Under the pieces are notes generated by a model. The model saw only the letters and a program-made list of their open reading frames with translations. It ran no database searches and was not told where the DNA came from. The position numbers were made by a program, and so were the translations under genes. A stretch of DNA of 64,000 nt from an uncultured cyanobacterium (lineage in GTDB: Bacteria; Cyanobacteriota; Cyanobacteriia; Thermostichales; Thermostichaceae): the NCBI GenBank assembly GCA_937944885.1, contig CALFBB010000003.1, forward strand, positions 1-64,000, read 5' to 3'. This document shows, one piece after another, positions 1 to 9,103 of this stretch; positions within the stretch are counted from its first letter, which is position 1, and every line of letters starts with the position of its first letter.

Positions 1-142
1 CAGGTTCAGTTGTACCTTGCCAAGCAGGTCTCATGTTTGCCAAGGCCTCCAGAAGTCTTTTCTGGCGGGCAATAGTGCCATACTTGATTAGAAGAGTTGT
101 GTCACATCCGCCCCTAACTAGCGAACGACGCTTCCCGTCCAT
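1..142 (-). CDS. Possible truncated reading frame at the left edge
   Basis: An open frame of about 47 codons starts with ATG at 142 and runs leftward off the window without a stop. Its product begins MDGKRRSLVRGG and is basic. I do not recognise a family, and no clear ribosome binding site precedes the ATG. It could be the start of a gene lying left of the window, or chance. Confidence 0.2.
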   Translation of the reverse strand, partial: MDGKRRSLVRGGCDTTLLIKYGTIARQKRLLEALANMRPAWQGTTEP

Positions 143-452
143 TCGTAGGATGCGCGGCGGCGTTGCTCAAAGACACAAAAATCAATGACACAAAAAATCC
201 TTGCCCTGTTTTCTCTAGCTTGATCTTCAGCGTAAATTGATTTAAGTAGAGGAATACCGGCAGGAACGAGTTGGGTCGCTGAAACCCCGCTTTATTGCCA
301 TCGAGTTGCTGCTGGGATCCCTGCCTGACAGGGTTGCCAAAGGCTGTAGCATTTCCGAAGAGGACAGAGATGCGATAAGATCAACTGGCCCAACATAGGG
401 TGGGTCATCACTCCCAAGCTTCCTTGCCGATCAACCCATCGGGGCAATCCAT
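143..452. other. Intergenic region upstream of tRNA-Thr
   Basis: This stretch of about 310 bases has no convincing gene. It contains a short direct repeat of GACACAAAAA near 170-196 and one GGGATCCC near 316. It presumably includes the tRNA-Thr promoter, but I cannot single out its elements. Confidence 0.4.
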
Positions 453-525
453 GCTGATGTAGCTCAGTTGGTAGAGCAGCTCACTCGTAATGAGCAGGTC
501 GTCGGTTCGAGTCCGATCATCAGCT
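453..525 (+). tRNA. tRNA-Thr(CGU)
   Basis: A complete cloverleaf can be folded by eye. The acceptor stem GCTGATG pairs with CATCAGC, the D stem GCTC with GAGC, and the anticodon stem GCTCA with TGAGC. The seven-base loop CTCGTAA gives anticodon CGT, which reads the Thr codon ACG. The T arm carries TTCGAGT. The discriminator base is T and the 3' CCA is not encoded. Confidence 0.95.
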
Positions 526-651
526 TTCTGACCCTACGCCCTTGGGTATCTGAGAACTGGGCTTGACCACAGGGATCAGGATCAACCCAACCTACCCTGT
601 CAGATGTTAGGCTAGGATTCTTCTGGATTGGGTGCTTGCTCTGCTGGCCCT

Positions 652-1848
652 ATGACTGTCCCCCTACCTGTTGCAGGAGCTCCACACACCCTAACCCAGC
701 CTGGCTGGCCGGAAGCGGTTTATCTACACATTCCCTTTTGTCGTCAGCGCTGTTACTACTGTGATTTTGCAACCGGTTTAGGCACCCAAGATCTGATCGA
801 AACCTATGTGCAAATGCTTTGTCGGGAAATCAGCAACCCCGCCCGCTACTCGCATTTGTCTGGAGAGCCTAACCCTTTGACCAGCATTTTTTTCGGTGGT
901 GGCACACCTTCTCTCCTGACAGTCGAGCAAGTGGAACGAATCTTACACACTTTGCAGGAGAGGCTCCCCTTTCATCCTCAGTGCGAGATTTCCTTGGAGG
1001 CCAATCCCGGCACCCTTACTCCAGCTCAATTGTCGGGTTATCGAGCTTTGGGCATTAACCGTATAAGCCTAGGGGTACAAGCTTTTCAAGCGGAGTTGCT
1101 GGCTGTTTGTGGTCGCTTACATGGGGTAGAAGAGGTCTATGAAGCTCTTCACGATCTGCGGGCTGCAGGGTTCAATAATTTTAATCTGGATTTAATTTTT
1201 GGTCTACCTCATCAAACATTGGAACATTGGCAGGAGTCCTTGCAAGCTCTGTTGGAAATTTACCCTACCCACGTCTCTCTCTATGACTTAACCCTTGAAT
1301 CCGGCACTAGGTTTGGCAGGCTCTACCGACCGGGAGATGCACCTTTACCTTCTGAAGAAACTACGGTTGAAATGTACCTGATGGCACGAGAGCTGCTCAC
1401 TCAAGCAGGTTATATTCACTATGAAATTTCTAACTTTGCCCACCCTAAATTTCAATGTCGCCACAATCGTGTCTATTGGGAAAATCGACCTTACTTCGGT
1501 TTTGGCATGGGATCGGTTGGTTATGAAGCGGGCCGGCGCATCCAACAGCCTAAAACCCTTTATGCTTACTTTGAGCAGGTGAAAGCCGGGATCCACCCTT
1601 TACCTCCTAAAACCACGCCAGAGGAAGCTTGGATGGATACTCTCATGTTGGGGTTAAGGCTTCAAGAAGGTCTGGATCTCGCCAGTTTACAAGCCAGCTT
1701 TGGTGAGGGGAAGGTCAAGCAAGCCTTGGATAGGCTGGATCCCTACTTTAAGAAGGGGTGGGCCAGTTGTGAAGGAGGTCAGCTACGACTGAACCCACCC
1801 GATGGATGGCTGTTTTCCAATGAGATTCTCAAGGATTTATTCGATTAG
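652..1848 (+). CDS. hemW: HemW-like radical SAM protein (HemN/coproporphyrinogen oxidase-like family)
   Basis: The protein is a radical SAM enzyme of the HemN/HemW family. The [4Fe-4S] motif CxxxCxxC is visible as CRQRCYYC near the N-terminus, followed by FFGGGTPS and EANPGT. HemW proteins of about 380-400 residues act as heme chaperones rather than true coproporphyrinogen dehydrogenases, and this length (about 398 aa) fits. The open frame extends to a TTG at 628, but ATG 652 is the more natural start. The gene stands alone after tRNA-Thr and is convergent with yajQ. Confidence 0.9.
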   Translation: MTVPLPVAGAPHTLTQPGWPEAVYLHIPFCRQRCYYCDFATGLGTQDLIETYVQMLCREISNPARYSHLSGEPNPLTSIFFGGGTPSLLTVEQVERILHTLQERLPFHPQCEISLEANPGTLTPAQLSGYRALGINRISLGVQAFQAELLAVCGRLHGVEEVYEALHDLRAAGFNNFNLDLIFGLPHQTLEHWQESLQALLEIYPTHVSLYDLTLESGTRFGRLYRPGDAPLPSEETTVEMYLMARELLTQAGYIHYEISNFAHPKFQCRHNRVYWENRPYFGFGMGSVGYEAGRRIQQPKTLYAYFEQVKAGIHPLPPKTTPEEAWMDTLMLGLRLQEGLDLASLQASFGEGKVKQALDRLDPYFKKGWASCEGGQLRLNPPDGWLFSNEILKDLFD

Positions 1849-1934
1849 ACCCGAAGTGATTCAGGTGGCTCACTCAATTGCTTGGCTCAAAGGGAATAAG
1901 CTTAGGCTCTGCCCCCTCCCAAAATCGGCGTCCC

Positions 1935-2426
1935 TCAGCGGTAATTCACAAATTGCAGCGCCACCGGGTAGTCCTGCTGTTTGAGCATCTGGATGACCGC
2001 TTGCAGATCATCTTTATCCTTGGCCGAGACCCGGATCAAATCCCCCTGAATGGAAGGCTGCACCTTTTTGAAAGTATCCCGGATTTGCTTGGAGATCTGT
2101 TTGGCGAGGGCGGCATCAATGCCTTTCTTGAGCCGCACAACTTGGCGAACTCGGTTGCCACTGGCGCTTTCCGGAGCCTGAAAATCAAAGATCTTGAGGG
2201 ATAAACCCCGTTTGGCGGCTTTAGTGCAGAGAATATCTTGAATCGAGCTGAGGGCCATCTCGCTGGCAGTGGTAATGGTCAGGGATCCCTCGCCTAGCTC
2301 GATCTGTGTTTGCGTATCCTTCAGATCATAGCGCTGTTTGATCTCCCGCTGGGCTTGATCCACAGCGTTGACCAATTCCTGACGATCAAAATCGCTGACA
2401 ATATCAAATGAATAGGTGGAGGCCAT
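1935..2426 (-). CDS. yajQ: YajQ family (DUF520) nucleotide-binding protein
   Basis: The 163-residue product has the start [14 protein letters not shown] and the [17 protein letters not shown] segment typical of the YajQ family. These small cytoplasmic proteins have two ferredoxin-like half-domains; family members have been reported to bind nucleotides, including cyclic di-GMP in some bacteria. The length matches the family (about 160 aa). It is convergent with hemW, with 86 bases between their stops. A role in this organism cannot be read from context. Confidence 0.92.
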   Translation of the reverse strand: MASTYSFDIVSDFDRQELVNAVDQAQREIKQRYDLKDTQTQIELGEGSLTITTASEMALSSIQDILCTKAAKRGLSLKIFDFQAPESASGNRVRQVVRLKKGIDAALAKQISKQIRDTFKKVQPSIQGDLIRVSAKDKDDLQAVIQMLKQQDYPVALQFVNYR

Positions 2427-2543
2427 AAGACTGATTCTGACTGCCGTTCAGTATCATAAGCCCTAGCTCTGACAAAGGGATCCCTTGCTTCCTGAGAAGC
2501 TAGAACAGAGGGAAAGCCATCAGCAAACCTGCGGAGAAGAGTT

Positions 2544-3377
2544 ATGGCCGATGTTGTTTTGATTACAGGAGCTTCCGAGGGTATTGGCAGAGCTACAGCC
2601 TTTACCTTTGCCCGCCAGGGTTATCGGTTATCCTTGGCTGCCCGCACCCCAGAAACCTTGAGGCAAACGGCCATTGACCTGGAGCAAAGCCTGAATGCAG
2701 AAGTGCTGGCCGTACCCACCGACGTTACCCAACCTGAGCAGGTGGAGAGCTGGGTGGCCAAAACCCTAGAGCGCTACGGCCGCATTGATTGCCTGATCAA
2801 CAATGCAGGTATCTGCATGAGCGGCTCTTTCCTGCAAACCACCCCAGAGCATTGGCAGCAGCTGATGGCGGTTAACTTCTGGGGCTACATTCACACGATT
2901 CGGGCTGTGCTCCCCGATATGCTGAAGCGTAAGCGGGGACAGATTGTCAATGTCGGATCCATGGGTGGAAAAATGCCCTTGCCCAACATGAGTGCCTACT
3001 GTGCCAGCAAATACGCAGTTAGTGGATTGACAGAGGCACTACGTTTAGAACTCCAACCCCAAGGGATCCAGGTGATCGGTGTTCATCCAGGTATTGTCAA
3101 CAGCAGTTTTCTCAAACGTGCCCTTTTTCTGGATGAGCTACACCCTGAAGCTGCTAGCCAGGATGCCCTCGCTGCTGATGGCTCAGCCAGAGAGCAAATG
3201 GAACAGGCGCTCCAAGGCTTCTGGGTCAGTCAGCCGGAGGAAGTTGCCACGGCTATCTGGGAGGCTGTTCGAGAGTCTAAGTCAGAGGTGGTGGTGGGTA
3301 TGGCCCGCTGGGCGGTAGGAGCCTATACCCTTTTCCCTGGCTGGGTTGGCCCGATACTGCAAGGTGCACCCAGATAG
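2544..3377 (+). CDS. Short-chain dehydrogenase/reductase
   Basis: This 277-residue protein is a classical SDR oxidoreductase. The Rossmann NAD(P)-binding motif TGASEGIG lies near residue 8, the NNAG motif follows, and the catalytic Ser and the Tyr-x-x-x-Lys pair are seen as NVGSMGG and YCASK. The C-terminus is hydrophobic, which may let it associate with membranes. The substrate cannot be told from sequence alone. A GGAGAAG sequence precedes the ATG. It is followed by the FHA gene on the same strand after about 190 bases. Confidence 0.9.
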   Translation: MADVVLITGASEGIGRATAFTFARQGYRLSLAARTPETLRQTAIDLEQSLNAEVLAVPTDVTQPEQVESWVAKTLERYGRIDCLINNAGICMSGSFLQTTPEHWQQLMAVNFWGYIHTIRAVLPDMLKRKRGQIVNVGSMGGKMPLPNMSAYCASKYAVSGLTEALRLELQPQGIQVIGVHPGIVNSSFLKRALFLDELHPEAASQDALAADGSAREQMEQALQGFWVSQPEEVATAIWEAVRESKSEVVVGMARWAVGAYTLFPGWVGPILQGAPR

Positions 3378-3569
3378 ACTCCAGGTAGCCCACTGTTTGG
3401 TAGGCTGCAGAAGCAGCGATGAGAAAAGAGAGGGTAAAGTTTAGGTATAGTGTGATGCATGGGTAGATAGCTCAGTCTAAAATTGTTTCCAGGCTCAGGG
3501 GAGCGCACTTGTTTTTGAGCTCCCTTTCTAACGGGTTGGGTTTTGGATACTGGCACCTACAGCGGAACT

Positions 3570-3935
3570 ATGGTTGATCCTGTGCCTTCTTCCTCTAGCA
3601 CCTATCAGCACATCTTGGTTGTGGAAGACCGGGATGGTCGCCGTAGCCAAGTCTTGAGCTCCGCGAAATACTTCATTGGTCGCGATTTGGCTAACGATAT
3701 TTGCCTTAATTCCCAGTTTGCCTCCCGCTACCACGCCATGCTCCTGCGTGTTCCAGCTGATCGAGAGGGGGAGTATTGCTACCGCATCCTGGATGGAGAT
3801 TTGGAGGGGAAACCTAGCACCAATGGTTTACTGATCAACGGACAAAAGATCACGACTCATCAGCTTAAGCCAGGAGATGTCATCACCTTTGGCCCTGATG
3901 CCAAAGCAATCTATCAGGTTACTCAGTCCTCCTAG
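3570..3935 (+). CDS. FHA domain protein
   Basis: A single forkhead-associated domain makes up nearly all of this protein of about 121 residues. The conserved phosphothreonine-binding features are visible: Gly-Arg in FIGRDLAND, Ser-Arg-x-His in ASRYHAML, and the STNGLLING segment. FHA domains bind phosphothreonine peptides, so the protein probably acts as an adaptor in Ser/Thr kinase signalling. The frame extends to a TTG at 3543, but ATG 3570 is preferred. Its last 17 bases overlap the end of the convergent flippase-like gene. Confidence 0.88.
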   Translation: MVDPVPSSSSTYQHILVVEDRDGRRSQVLSSAKYFIGRDLANDICLNSQFASRYHAMLLRVPADREGEYCYRILDGDLEGKPSTNGLLINGQKITTHQLKPGDVITFGPDAKAIYQVTQSS

Positions 3936-5262
3936 GCTCCCCTTCCGGGCCAGAGGCGAGATGCCTGAGTATCAGCAGCAGCAAAGCCAGTACCAAGGCC
4001 ACTTCTGACACCAAGGTGGCTGAAGCTGCCCCCCGCCAGTCCCAAATGGGGATCCAGAACCCATTCAACAGACCGTTTAGCCCCAGGGCCAGCAGTTGTA
4101 GATGACTACGGGGTTTCTGTAGGCCTGCCCCCGTCAGCACATGGGAAAGCAGCAGGTGGATCCCTTCTAGCAAAATCACCGGGCTGAGCCAGCGCAGGAT
4201 CAAGGCCGTTTCTTGGTAAGCGGATCCCAAGACCCAAGGGATCCCGTAGGATGCCAGCGCTAATCCCAGGCTGGCTAAGCTGCCGTACCCCAGTACCCAA
4301 GGGGAAAGTTGCCAGGCGTAGTTGCAGCTGTGCTGCAGCCCTTTTTGTCCCTGCCGACAGATCTCGGCAAAGTGGCTGGTGAGCAGAGCAATCATCGGTG
4401 TCTGGGAAAAATTAATCAAACGATAGGCAGCGCCATAAAGACCTGCTGCTGTTGCCGAGGCCAGGCGGGGCAAGAGCAACTTATCCAAGTCAGTGAAGGT
4501 CTTAACCGCCGCCAACCCGACGGCAAAATCCCAACCTGCTATTAGCCGCTCCCGCAGATCTTGCCAGTTGAAGGGGCTAGCTGGGTTCACGACTGGCTGA
4601 GTCCAGCGCCTCGTACCCCAAGCGGTGAGCAGCAGCACAGCCAACACCATCAACCCGTACAACACAGACCATTGGTCCAGGGATCCCCACCCCAAGGCCA
4701 CGGCTATCAACACAGCACTGACTCGGCCCATAGCCATACCGGTATCGATCAGGGCCACATCGGCAATTTGTTCCCGTGCGATTAGCAGACCCTTTTGCAC
4801 CTCTTGCACACCGATAAAGAGCAGATCCGCCAGCAGGAGCAAACCAACCACCGGCGCCGGAGTCCCTGCCAGCCAAAAGCTCAAGAGCGGCCACAAGAAC
4901 AGGGCGATGCCCCCACAACCCAAGCTGGCCAGCCACAGACTAGGACCAGCTGCATCTACAGCAGTAGAGAGCCTGGGGGATCCCGGCAGATCACCCTCCT
5001 GTCGGCTCAACCGCTGAATCAACAGCTCTGACTGCCCGAAATAGCCGAAGGGAGCAGCAAGGTTGCTGCAGGCCAAGATGGCAGAAAATACTCCAAAAGA
5101 TTCCGGTCCCAATAGCCGTGCCAAAACAATGAAATAGGTGCCCGACAACCCCAGGCGCAACCCATTGCCCACCATGAGCCAGGCGGCCTGCCGGAGCCGC
5201 CGTTGTTGTTCAGCCTTGGCTTCTTCCCTTATCTTTGCAATCGGATCAGCTTGCCGAGCCAT
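3919..5262 (-). CDS. Lipopolysaccharide/O-antigen flippase-like membrane protein
   Basis: The product of about 447 residues is a polytopic membrane protein with roughly a dozen hydrophobic segments. Its first transmembrane region resembles polysaccharide biosynthesis (Wzx/MATE-superfamily) proteins, with the typical LARLLGPESFGVFSA segment. Such proteins flip lipid-linked oligosaccharides across the inner membrane. The open frame reaches 5355, but ATG 5262 just before MARQADPIAK puts the start close to the first membrane helix and leaves a 98-base divergent spacer to mrdA. The exact substrate is unknown. Confidence 0.8.
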   Translation of the reverse strand: MARQADPIAKIREEAKAEQQRRLRQAAWLMVGNGLRLGLSGTYFIVLARLLGPESFGVFSAILACSNLAAPFGYFGQSELLIQRLSRQEGDLPGSPRLSTAVDAAGPSLWLASLGCGGIALFLWPLLSFWLAGTPAPVVGLLLLADLLFIGVQEVQKGLLIAREQIADVALIDTGMAMGRVSAVLIAVALGWGSLDQWSVLYGLMVLAVLLLTAWGTRRWTQPVVNPASPFNWQDLRERLIAGWDFAVGLAAVKTFTDLDKLLLPRLASATAAGLYGAAYRLINFSQTPMIALLTSHFAEICRQGQKGLQHSCNYAWQLSPWVLGYGSLASLGLALASYGIPWVLGSAYQETALILRWLSPVILLEGIHLLLSHVLTGAGLQKPRSHLQLLALGLNGLLNGFWIPIWDWRGAASATLVSEVALVLALLLLILRHLASGPEGEPRRTE

Positions 5263-5360
5263 AGTGTCCCTGGAGAACCCTACCGAGAGCAACCCTGTTG
5301 AGACGGCCTGCCCAGGGATCCAGTACTGTTGGTGTATGGTTGTGCCCTTGACCAAGTCTC

Positions 5361-7226
5361 ATGGCCAAACTTTACCCTGTCGACAACCGGAAAACCTTGT
5401 CTTCTCCCCATTCCAGCCCTCGTACCTCCCACCGGGTTATTCCTGCTTTACCCCGGCAGACTAGCACCCCCCATTGGCAGGGATCCCCGCCCGCCAAAAC
5501 CGTCGGCCAGAGTTATCGAGCCATTGTGCTGCTGGTGTTGAGCAGCCTATTGATTTTGGCAGGTTTGGGATCCCGGTTGGCCTACATTCAGCTGGTGCAA
5601 ACCCAGTATTACCGCCAGTTGGCCGATACCAACCGCATCCGACTGTTGCCGCAACCACCAGAACGAGGCCGCATCCTCGATCGCAATGGGGTGCTATTGG
5701 CAGGCAGCCAATTGTCCCACTCCGTCTTTCTCTGGCCCCTGGCCCAATCACAGCAACGTTGGCAGGAGATGATCCCAAAGCTGGCCCAGTACCTGCAAAT
5801 TGCCCCAGAAGAGATCACCCAAAAGCTGGAACAAGCCGGCTATCGCTCTCCCTTTCCGGTTCGGGTTTTGCGCAACGCCAGCCCCCAGGTGATCACTCAA
5901 CTGGAGGAAATGAGCCGCGAACTGCCGGGAGTAATGGTGGAAGCAGAAACAGTACGGCTTTATCCGCATGGGGATTTGGCGGCCCATTTGCTTGGCTACA
6001 CCGGCGAGATCCCGCAAGAACAACTGCAAGCCAATCCCGACTATCGGCTGGGGGATATTGTCGGTTTGATGGGGGCAGAGGAATTGTTTGAAGCCCATCT
6101 GCGCGGCCAATGGGGGGGGCGGCAGATGGAGGTGGACGCCATGGGAGAAGTCCTGCGGGTGCTAGGAGAACAGGCCCCCCAACCAGGGAAAACGCTACAA
6201 CTGACCCTGGATGTGCGCCTGCAGCAGGTAGCTGAGCAAGCGCTAGACAAGCGCAAAGGGGCGGTTATTGCCATGGATCCCCGCGATGGGTCGATCTTGG
6301 CTATGGCCAGTTATCCCACCTTTGATCCCAACCTGTTTTCCAGTCGCATCACCCAAGCTCAATGGGACGCTCTCCAGCAGCAGGACTTTCCCTTTCTCAA
6401 TCGCGGTATGCGTGCTTATCCTCCCGCTAGCACCTACAAGATCATCACCACCGCTGCTGGTATTGAGTCGGGGATCTTTCCCCCGGATACCGTGCTGCAA
6501 ACGGCTCCCTATATCCAGGTAGGGGGCTGGCGCTTCTGGGATTGGAACCGGGCCGGATTTGGACGGCTGAATTACCGACAGGCAATGGCCTACAGCAGTG
6601 ACACCTTCTTCTATCAGATTGCCCTTGGCACCAAAGCCGCTCCCCTGCAGGAATGGTCGCGCCGATTTGGGCTGGGGCAACCGACCGGAATCGGGCTAAA
6701 GGGAGAGTCTCTAGGTTTGGTTCCCGATGCTGATTGGAAGCAGCGGCACTGGCGCGAACCCTGGTATGTAGGAGATACCGTGAACATGTCCATTGGTCAG
6801 GGATTTGTGACAACTACTCCCTTGCAAATGGCAGTGGTTACGGCGGCGGTGGCCAATGGCGGTTGGCGGGTACGCCCCCTACTCTCCCGGCAGGTGATCC
6901 CCGATAGTCCGGTACCCCTGCGGCAGTCGGTGGGCCTTTCTGCGGCAACACTGCAAATTTTGCAGCAGGGACTGCGGGACGTAGTGGTCTACGGCACCGG
7001 CGGCAATGCCAACTTAGGGTCAGGCTTTCCCCCAACGGCGGGCAAAACCGGCACGGCAGAAGACCCGCCGCGACGCTCCCATGCTTGGTATGTCGGCTAT
7101 GCTCCCTATGACCAACCGGAGCTGGTAGTCGTGGTGTTCTTGGAAAATAGCGGTGGAGGTGGTGGGGCGCGGGCAGCACCGGTCTTTCGAGAGGTCATGC
7201 GGGCCTACTTCCAGCTGCAGTCCTGA
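5361..7226 (+). CDS. mrdA: Penicillin-binding protein 2 (elongasome transpeptidase)
   Basis: The 621-residue protein is a class B penicillin-binding protein that crosslinks peptidoglycan during side-wall growth with the MreB-RodA machinery. A basic, Pro/Ser-rich cytoplasmic tail of about 52 residues leads into one transmembrane helix (about 53-75). The dimerisation region contains RGRILDRNG. The three active-site motifs are STYK (about 357), SSD (about 412) and KTG (about 562). It is divergent from the flippase-like gene and followed by HU about 290 bases downstream. Confidence 0.93.
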   Translation: MAKLYPVDNRKTLSSPHSSPRTSHRVIPALPRQTSTPHWQGSPPAKTVGQSYRAIVLLVLSSLLILAGLGSRLAYIQLVQTQYYRQLADTNRIRLLPQPPERGRILDRNGVLLAGSQLSHSVFLWPLAQSQQRWQEMIPKLAQYLQIAPEEITQKLEQAGYRSPFPVRVLRNASPQVITQLEEMSRELPGVMVEAETVRLYPHGDLAAHLLGYTGEIPQEQLQANPDYRLGDIVGLMGAEELFEAHLRGQWGGRQMEVDAMGEVLRVLGEQAPQPGKTLQLTLDVRLQQVAEQALDKRKGAVIAMDPRDGSILAMASYPTFDPNLFSSRITQAQWDALQQQDFPFLNRGMRAYPPASTYKIITTAAGIESGIFPPDTVLQTAPYIQVGGWRFWDWNRAGFGRLNYRQAMAYSSDTFFYQIALGTKAAPLQEWSRRFGLGQPTGIGLKGESLGLVPDADWKQRHWREPWYVGDTVNMSIGQGFVTTTPLQMAVVTAAVANGGWRVRPLLSRQVIPDSPVPLRQSVGLSAATLQILQQGLRDVVVYGTGGNANLGSGFPPTAGKTGTAEDPPRRSHAWYVGYAPYDQPELVVVVFLENSGGGGGARAAPVFREVMRAYFQLQS

Positions 7227-7516
7227 TTCTGCTGCTTTGCAGCTATCTGGGAAGGTGACTCAGTATAAAAGTTTTCCAAGACCGACTCTCTTTTGGTCAA
7301 AGGTACCTTAAAATCTCTCGAAAACCCGCTTCCCAAAGGGCTTCTGCCCTAAGCTTAGCTGTAGAATGTGTCAGTGATTTGGAGCCGAACTGCTACACTG
7401 CGTGCAGAGCAGGCTCCGTTCCCACCCACCGATAGCGCCAGCCTGCTGCAAGGCAAGGGGCTTTGCGTTGTCGGGAGGGCACTTCAACCCTATTGCCTAA
7501 TCATGAGGAGATCAGG

Positions 7517-7822
7517 ATGAACAAGGCAGAACTTGTTGATGCCGTCGCTCATCGCGCCAATGTGACCAAGAAAGAAGCTGATGCTGTCATTTCGGCGGCA
7601 CTGGAGATTATCGTTGAAGAGGTTGCCTCCCGCGATGAAAGTGGTGAGCCAAAAGGGAAGGTGACCCTGGTGGGCTTCGGTTCCTTTGAGGCTCGTAAGC
7701 GCAAAGAACGGGAAGGCCGCAACCCAAAAACCAATCAGAAAATGGTGATCCCAGAAAGCATCGTCCCTGCTTTTACTGCAGGCAAGTCCTTCCGCGATGC
7801 AGTAGCAGGCATAAAGTCTTGA
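7517..7822 (+). CDS. hupB: DNA-binding protein HU
   Basis: This histone-like protein of 101 residues bends and compacts DNA. It begins MNKAELVDAVA and has the diagnostic GFGSFEARKRKEREGRNPKT arm, with the intercalating proline in RNP. A short insertion, ASRDESGEPKG, makes it somewhat longer than the 90-residue standard, as in several cyanobacterial HUs. The track frame starts further upstream, but ATG 7517, preceded by GAGGAGATCAGG, matches the family start. The 290-base leader before it probably holds the promoter. Confidence 0.95.
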   Translation: MNKAELVDAVAHRANVTKKEADAVISAALEIIVEEVASRDESGEPKGKVTLVGFGSFEARKRKEREGRNPKTNQKMVIPESIVPAFTAGKSFRDAVAGIKS

Positions 7823-7928
7823 GCTGGCTACGCAAGCTGTGGCCCACCATTCAATTCGGCGTAACCTGGAGAGTCATCATTGGTGTTACTGGGCAGGTTA
7901 GATCCGCTTAGGGATCCCTTTGTCAGGC

Positions 7929-9080
7929 ATGTTTTGGCCTCAGCATGGTGGCAATCGGGCTTGGGGAGCAGCCGTTGCTGGCTGTTCTCCTGCTGATATT
8001 CTTGATTTCTCAGCTAGTTTGAACCCACTTGGGCCACCCCAGTCGGTCTTACAGGCTCTGGGTAGGGCTTTATCTGAACCGGATCCGGTTGCTATCAGCC
8101 GCTATCCTGACCCTGAGTATTGGCGGCTACGTACCCGTCTGGCTCAGTATTGGGCTGTGGATCCGGAGTGGATTTTTGTGGGCAATGGAGCAGCAGAGTT
8201 GCTGACCTGGGCGGCGCGGGATGCGCAGGGGCGGGAGGTATGGCTGCCTAAGCCTGCTTTCGGTGAGTATGAGCGGGCGCTGCAGGCAGCGGGTGCAATC
8301 ATTAAGCCGTTGGGTGGGGAGAATAGCGGGGGATCCCCTATGCCTTCGGTGGAACAGATACCGCCCTCCGGACGAGGCAACCGGATTCTCTGGCTGAACA
8401 ATCCCCACAACCCCAGCGGCAGATTAATTCCACGCCAGGAGATTCTGGCACTGCTGCCCCAGTTTCAACAGGTAATGGTGGATGAAGCCTTTATGGATTT
8501 TCTACCTGGGGATGATCCTCAGGATCACTGCAAAGGTGAGATAGAAAAAGGTGAGATAGAAACAGAACCCTCCAGTAGCCAAACCCTGATCCCCCACTTG
8601 GCAGCCCATCCCAACACAGTCGTGATTCGTTCCTTAACCAAGTTTTATACATTGCCAGGGCTGCGTATCGGCTTTGCGGTAGGACACCCCGACCACTGGC
8701 GGCGTTGGCAACGCTGGCGGGATCCCTGGAGTGTCAATGGCTTGGCAGCAGTAGCAGCGGAGGCGGCCTTAGCGGATGAATCGTTTCGTCGGCGGACCTT
8801 GGCCTGGTTACCCGTAGCCCGAGAACACCTGCGCAAGGGTTTACAAGCGCTCCCAGGTTGGGATCCCTGGCCCAGTCAAGCCAATTTTGTGTTGGTTCGT
8901 TGTCCAGGTTCGGCAACCCAAATCCAACGGGCCCTTCTGCAACGGCATCGTATCCTGGTGCGGGACTGCCTCAGTTTCTCAGAGTTGGGGGATCATTACT
9001 TGCGCATTAGCCTACGTACCCTGCCCGAGCAAGAACAGTTGCTATCCGCCTGTCGGGAAATCCTGGACAATAGCGATTGA
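7929..9080 (+). CDS. CobD/HisC-type PLP aminotransferase (threonine-phosphate decarboxylase-like)
   Basis: This fold-type I PLP enzyme has the HGGN start (WPQHGGNRAW) typical of L-threonine-O-3-phosphate decarboxylase CobD, which makes the aminopropanol linker of cobalamin. It is close to histidinol-phosphate aminotransferases, so the substrate is not certain. The PLP lysine sits in SLTKFYTLPGLRIGF. A 15-bp tandem duplication at 8532-8561 gives KGEIEKGEIE, a low-complexity insert after the conserved DEAF segment. ATG 7929 is preferred over TTG 7920. The downstream gene starts about 24 bases after its stop. Confidence 0.8.
   Translation: MFWPQHGGNRAWGAAVAGCSPADILDFSASLNPLGPPQSVLQALGRALSEPDPVAISRYPDPEYWRLRTRLAQYWAVDPEWIFVGNGAAELLTWAARDAQGREVWLPKPAFGEYERALQAAGAIIKPLGGENSGGSPMPSVEQIPPSGRGNRILWLNNPHNPSGRLIPRQEILALLPQFQQVMVDEAFMDFLPGDDPQDHCKGEIEKGEIETEPSSSQTLIPHLAAHPNTVVIRSLTKFYTLPGLRIGFAVGHPDHWRRWQRWRDPWSVNGLAAVAAEAALADESFRRRTLAWLPVAREHLRKGLQALPGWDPWPSQANFVLVRCPGSATQIQRALLQRHRILVRDCLSFSELGDHYLRISLRTLPEQEQLLSACREILDNSD
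8532..8561 (+). repeat. 15-bp tandem duplication inside the CobD-like gene
   Basis: The unit AAAGGTGAGATAGAA occurs twice head to tail without a mismatch. It keeps the reading frame and encodes KGEIE twice. It looks like a recent slippage event in a surface loop. Confidence 0.9.
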
Positions 9081-9103
9081 GTCCCAAACCTTCTCAGCAA
9101 GGC

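Noticed and set aside
5474-6091. 205-codon plus-strand frame inside mrdA
   Set aside because: It overlaps PBP2 in another frame and is Pro/Arg-rich, as expected for a GC-rich shadow.
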